A stretch of 64,000 nt of DNA, from positions 65,446 to 129,445 of the forward strand of contig JAFWYN010000029.1 of the NCBI GenBank assembly GCA_017522685.1. The letters run 5' to 3'. Source of the DNA: Lachnospiraceae bacterium. GTDB lineage: Bacteria; Bacillota_A; Clostridia; Lachnospirales; Lachnospiraceae. This document shows positions 61,901-64,000 of this stretch, piece after piece; position 1 is the stretch's first letter, and every line of letters begins with the position of its first letter. A program made the translations under genes and the position numbers. Below the pieces are notes generated by a model. The model made no database searches and had not been told where the DNA came from. It saw nothing but the letters and a program-made list of their open reading frames with translations.

Positions 61901-62430
61901 GAGAGCTTTTGGATACACTGCATTATCAGAAGCCGAGCATTTGGAATGTGTATCAGGAAGAAACCTGGAAGCTGCCAAGGCGATTAAAGGGTGTGACGAC
62001 TTTAGTCATTGCTTTGCGTGACAGGAAGGTGCATATTAAAGGCTTTTCCTTCAAAAAGCAGGAAAAAGCGTTCTCTACACTTTTGGCCGCAGAATGTAAC
62101 AATGTCTACGGAGATACCTTCACAAGAGAGTCGGAAGCGATTGTGGGAATCGGCAACAATGTGACTCTGATTTATGAGGATATGAACTTTGGTGAAAAGG
62201 GAGCCAACGGGGTGGAAATTTGCAGTCGCAGTCCTCTGAAAGGCAATACGGTACATATCCAGTTTACCACCAAAGAAGGAACGGTTTTCCGTAGAGTTTT
62301 AGAGATTCCGGGTACGGCCGAGTATCAAAATCAGCATTTTGAACTGGAACCTTTGGCAGGGGAAGGGAAAATTGAATTTATCTTCCTTCCGGGAACAAAT
62401 TTTGACATGAAAAGTTGCAGATTTTGTTGA
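58993..62430 (+). CDS. Large GH2-family glycosidase with Ig-like and carbohydrate-binding-like C-terminus
   Basis: A 1145-residue protein. Order: GH2 jelly-roll (about 1-165), Ig-like domain, catalytic barrel (about 270-570) with acid/base Glu381 in WSIGNEIYD and nucleophile Glu460 in YGSETAS, DUF4982-type region (about 590-640), Ig-like domains (about 650-760), a Big2-like domain (about 795-885, ANATDKDVTWKAV), and two CBM6-like sandwiches (about 890-1015 and 1020-1145). No signal peptide is seen although Big2 and CBM domains are mostly found outside cells. The substrate is unsettled: beta-galactosidase, beta-glucuronidase or beta-xylosidase types exist in GH2; the locus favours a xylan side-chain sugar. 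Confidence 0.87.
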   Translation: MAAKKLFNQDWTFLKTALETGLSDIKERKAEFKAVDIPHDWLIYQVKDLYEDSTGWYRKVITKESLGLEEGGRAILCFDGVYMDSTLYVNEQKVGDWKYGYSAFEFDITDYLQEGENELLMQVRFQSPNSRWYSGAGIYRHVWLKICPAVYLPLDGTYVHTEYLGDGRYLLDVETEAEGALNEDVTCVYKLYYKGELAWSFQGVRAQEKLFCLQTEFAAPKEWSLEEPNCYELVVELLRDDRAVDTDRMTIGFRRLHFDPDKGFFLNEKYVKINGICEHHDFGCLGAAFHKEAMRRKFHILRTMGVNALRTSHNMPAKEVMELADEMGFLVLSEAFDMWERPKTDYDYGRFFKEWAEKDVRSWIRRDRNHPSLFLWSIGNEIYDTHADAYGQEITRRLMGFVQEHDPKGNAKITIGSNYMPWENAQKCADIVKMAGYNYAEKCYPDHHKEHPDWVIYGSETASLVHSRGVYKFPYSQSMLSDEDEQCSALGNSNTSWGAKSIEDCITIDRDTEFSFGQFLWTGFDYIGEPTPYHTKNSYFGQLDTAGFPKDSYYVFRSAWTDVKEAPMVHVYPYWDFNEGQAVDVRACTNGCAVELFVNGVSQGKQEIDHVNGKEVQGTWQVAYEPGRITAVAYDETSAEIARETRYSFKDGVKLSIQANKQELCADGEDLVFLEISVLDEDNHPVENAMNYVEVLVTGAGRLLGLDNGDSTDYDEYKGNVRKLFNGKLLAVVASKQTTGEIIVTVNSKGLESASLTLKAESAPVRPGSCATENLMDAPMELPDRVPVRRIAIQALEGTVLSQERSSMILEAKVLPANATDKDVTWKAVNDNGIEISFVKLEVLENKDGVSRARITALGDGAFQVRCFSKSGTDKVKVISQLGFVAEGLGQAFISPYEFVSGGLFAKTMGDVGNGNEKGFSTAREGFSGAVFENLDFGDFGSDEITIPVFALDSAEYRIELWEGDPLQGGELLDTLHYQKPSIWNVYQEETWKLPRRLKGVTTLVIALRDRKVHIKGFSFKKQEKAFSTLLAAECNNVYGDTFTRESEAIVGIGNNVTLIYEDMNFGEKGANGVEICSRSPLKGNTVHIQFTTKEGTVFRRVLEIPGTAEYQNQHFELEPLAGEGKIEFIFLPGTNFDMKSCRFC

Positions 62431-62588
62431 TTTTTATGGCAATAAGAAATATAATTAGAGGTGAATTATGTGATGATTCGGGCATAGAATGATAAAGGTT
62501 GCTACAGACAGCCGATTTGCCCCGGAATCGTTGCAAAATATCCCTAAAAAGTACATATGAAAATATGATAAAACAGGAGGTATAACAG
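62431..62588. promoter_or_regulatory. Gap between GH2 gene and xylB
   Basis: A 158-nt AT-rich gap with no clear terminator, no convincing promoter and none of the palindromes seen before other genes. Only the AGGAGG ribosome site of xylB at its end is certain. Confidence 0.4.
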
Positions 62589-64000
62589 ATGTTATATGTA
62601 GGTATCGATTTAGGTACATCAGCAGTGAAGTTACTTCTGATGGACGGCGAGGGTAACATTAAGAACATTGTTTCTAAAGAGTATCCTCTTTACTTCCCGA
62701 ATCCCGGCTGGTCTGAGCAGAAGCCTGAGGATTGGTATGAGCAGTCTATGGCTGGTATGAAGGAGCTTTTGGATGGTTTTGACAAGAGTCAGGTAGCCGG
62801 CATCAGCTTCGGTGGCCAGATGCATGGTCTGGTTATTTTGGACAAGGATGACAATGTAATCCGTCCTGCACTTCTTTGGAACGATGGCCGTACCTTTGAA
62901 GAGTGCGACTATTTGAACAACGTAATCGGTAAGGAGAAGCTTTCTGAGTACACAGCAAACATTTCCTTCACCGGATTTACCGCTCCCAAGATTTTATGGA
63001 TTAAGAACAAGGAGCCTGAGAACTTCGCAAAGATTGCTAAGATCATGCTTCCTAAGGATTACATCGCATATAAATTGACAGGTGTACATTGTACAGACGT
63101 TTCCGATGCTTCCGGTATGCTTATCTTTGACGTTAAGAACCGTAAGTGGTCCAAGGAAATGTGTGATATCTGCGGTATTACCGAGGATCAGCTTGCTACC
63201 TGCTACGAATCTTACGAAGCAGTCGGCACCGTACTTCCTGAAATCGCAGCAGAGCTTGGTATTCCTCAGACCGTTAAGGTAGCAGCAGGTGCAGGCGACA
63301 ATGCGGCAGCAGCAGTTGGTACCGGTACTGTAGGTGACGGTATGTGTAATATTTCCCTGGGTACCAGTGGAACCATCTTTATCTCTTCCAAGAACTTTGG
63401 TGTAGATAAGTACAATGCACTTCACTCCTTTGCACATGCTGACGGAAGCTATCATCTCATGGGATGTATGCTCAGTGCAGCAAGCTGTAACAAGTGGTGG
63501 ATGGATGAAATCATCGGAACCAAGGATTACGCAGCAGAGCAGAAGCAGATTGAGAAGCTTGGTGAGAACCATGTTTACTTCCTGCCTTACCTGATGGGCG
63601 AGCGTTCTCCTCACAACAATCCTAATGCAAGAGGTACCTTCATCGGTATGACCATGGATTCTACAAGAGCCGATATGACACAGGCTGTTTTGGAAGGTGT
63701 GGCATTTGCTTTAAGAGATTCCTTTGAAGTAGCAAAAGCCCTTGGTATCAACATTGAGCGCACTAAGATTTGCGGTGGTGGTGCAAAGAGTCCTCTTTGG
63801 AAAAAAATGATTGCAAACATCTTAAATGTAAAAGTAGATGTTATCGAGAGTGAAGAAGGACCTGCCCTTGGTGGTGCAATGTTGGCAGCGGTGGCTAACG
63901 GTGAGTTTGCAAGCGTAGAAGATGCGGCAGACAAGATTGTTAAGATTATCGATACCGTAGAGCCTGATGCTGAGTTGGTTGCTAAGTATGAAGCAAGATA
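62589..64000 (+). CDS. xylB: Xylulokinase (3' end outside window)
   Basis: FGGY-family kinase that phosphorylates D-xylulose to feed the pentose phosphate or phosphoketolase routes. 470 codons are visible and remain open at the right edge; full XylB has about 490-500 residues. Seen: N-terminal phosphate-1 motif GIDLGTSAVKLLL, the substrate segment GGQMHGLV (MHGL is the xylulokinase mark), WNDGRT, catalytic Asp in GAGDNAAAAVGTG, adenosine region GERSPHNNPNARG and KICGGGAKSPLWKKM. ATG 62589 follows AGGAGG by 7 nt. It closes the catabolic path of the locus; xylose isomerase is not in the window. Confidence 0.94.
   Translation, partial: MLYVGIDLGTSAVKLLLMDGEGNIKNIVSKEYPLYFPNPGWSEQKPEDWYEQSMAGMKELLDGFDKSQVAGISFGGQMHGLVILDKDDNVIRPALLWNDGRTFEECDYLNNVIGKEKLSEYTANISFTGFTAPKILWIKNKEPENFAKIAKIMLPKDYIAYKLTGVHCTDVSDASGMLIFDVKNRKWSKEMCDICGITEDQLATCYESYEAVGTVLPEIAAELGIPQTVKVAAGAGDNAAAAVGTGTVGDGMCNISLGTSGTIFISSKNFGVDKYNALHSFAHADGSYHLMGCMLSAASCNKWWMDEIIGTKDYAAEQKQIEKLGENHVYFLPYLMGERSPHNNPNARGTFIGMTMDSTRADMTQAVLEGVAFALRDSFEVAKALGINIERTKICGGGAKSPLWKKMIANILNVKVDVIESEEGPALGGAMLAAVANGEFASVEDAADKIVKIIDTVEPDAELVAKYEAR

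Overview
The window looks like a chromosome segment of a plant-fibre-degrading Lachnospiraceae (Butyrivibrio, Roseburia or a relative). Reasons: Gram-positive AGGAGG ribosome sites, moderate GC by eye, lipoprotein signals ending in SGC or SAC, solute-binding-protein sugar importers without a dedicated ATPase, and a large xylan-use locus made of GH8, GH115, GH43, GH3, GH2 and xylulokinase. The genus is inferred, not proven. I saw no rRNA, tRNA, CRISPR array, transposase or integrase gene.

Layout. 1-8.7 kb is housekeeping: the 3' part of clpX, a small metal-binding protein with a Zn/Cd-type P-ATPase, a subtilisin-like S8 peptidase, a LacI-family regulator and a HelD-like helicase (minus strand). 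8.9-13.4 kb is an NAD salvage operon (nicotinamidase, PRPP-synthase-like protein, NAMPT-fold phosphoribosyltransferase, NadE, NrtR) behind a promoter carrying two identical 19-bp palindromes, the likely NrtR operators. 13.4-15.8 kb holds a 51-residue membrane protein, a membrane-tethered XRE regulator and aroA, all minus strand, with an unusual eight-half-site intergenic array at 14204-14458.

From 15.9 kb to the right edge nearly everything serves xylan oligosaccharide use. First block (16-32 kb): GH8 reducing-end xylosidase, SGNH esterase, GH115 alpha-glucuronidase and two related GH43 enzymes that flank a MacAB-like ABC system (two adaptor lipoproteins, FtsX-type permease, ATPase). Next come an AraC regulator (minus) and a divergent 12-kb operon (33.5-45.2 kb): a giant membrane-anchored solute-binding protein with two carbohydrate-binding-like domains, two permease pairs, an NHL-propeller/TPR protein, a Yip1-family membrane protein and a DUF5696-type protein. 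A strongly promoted solute-binding lipoprotein follows (45.3 kb), then GH43, two U32-like Cys-containing paralogues, a second paralogous binding lipoprotein, an extracellular GH43 lipoprotein, another GH43, desulfoferrodoxin (minus), GH3, GH2 and xylB, which runs off the right edge.

Working model (inference): polymer is cut elsewhere; acetylated, glucuronylated and arabinosylated oligomers are captured by the three binding proteins, imported, then taken apart in the cytoplasm, since almost all the glycosidases here lack signal peptides. Xylose is phosphorylated by XylB after isomerisation. Candidate operators (AAAACGTTTT-type for a LacI protein, TAGCAA direct repeats for the AraC protein) recur upstream of several genes.

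The most unusual signals are the two intergenic arrays (14.2 and 55.9 kb) with identical eight-site geometry but a jointly changed motif (TGTCCA versus TGCCCA), the anchored transport/NHL/Yip1/DUF5696 operon, and the U32-like pair inside a glycan locus.
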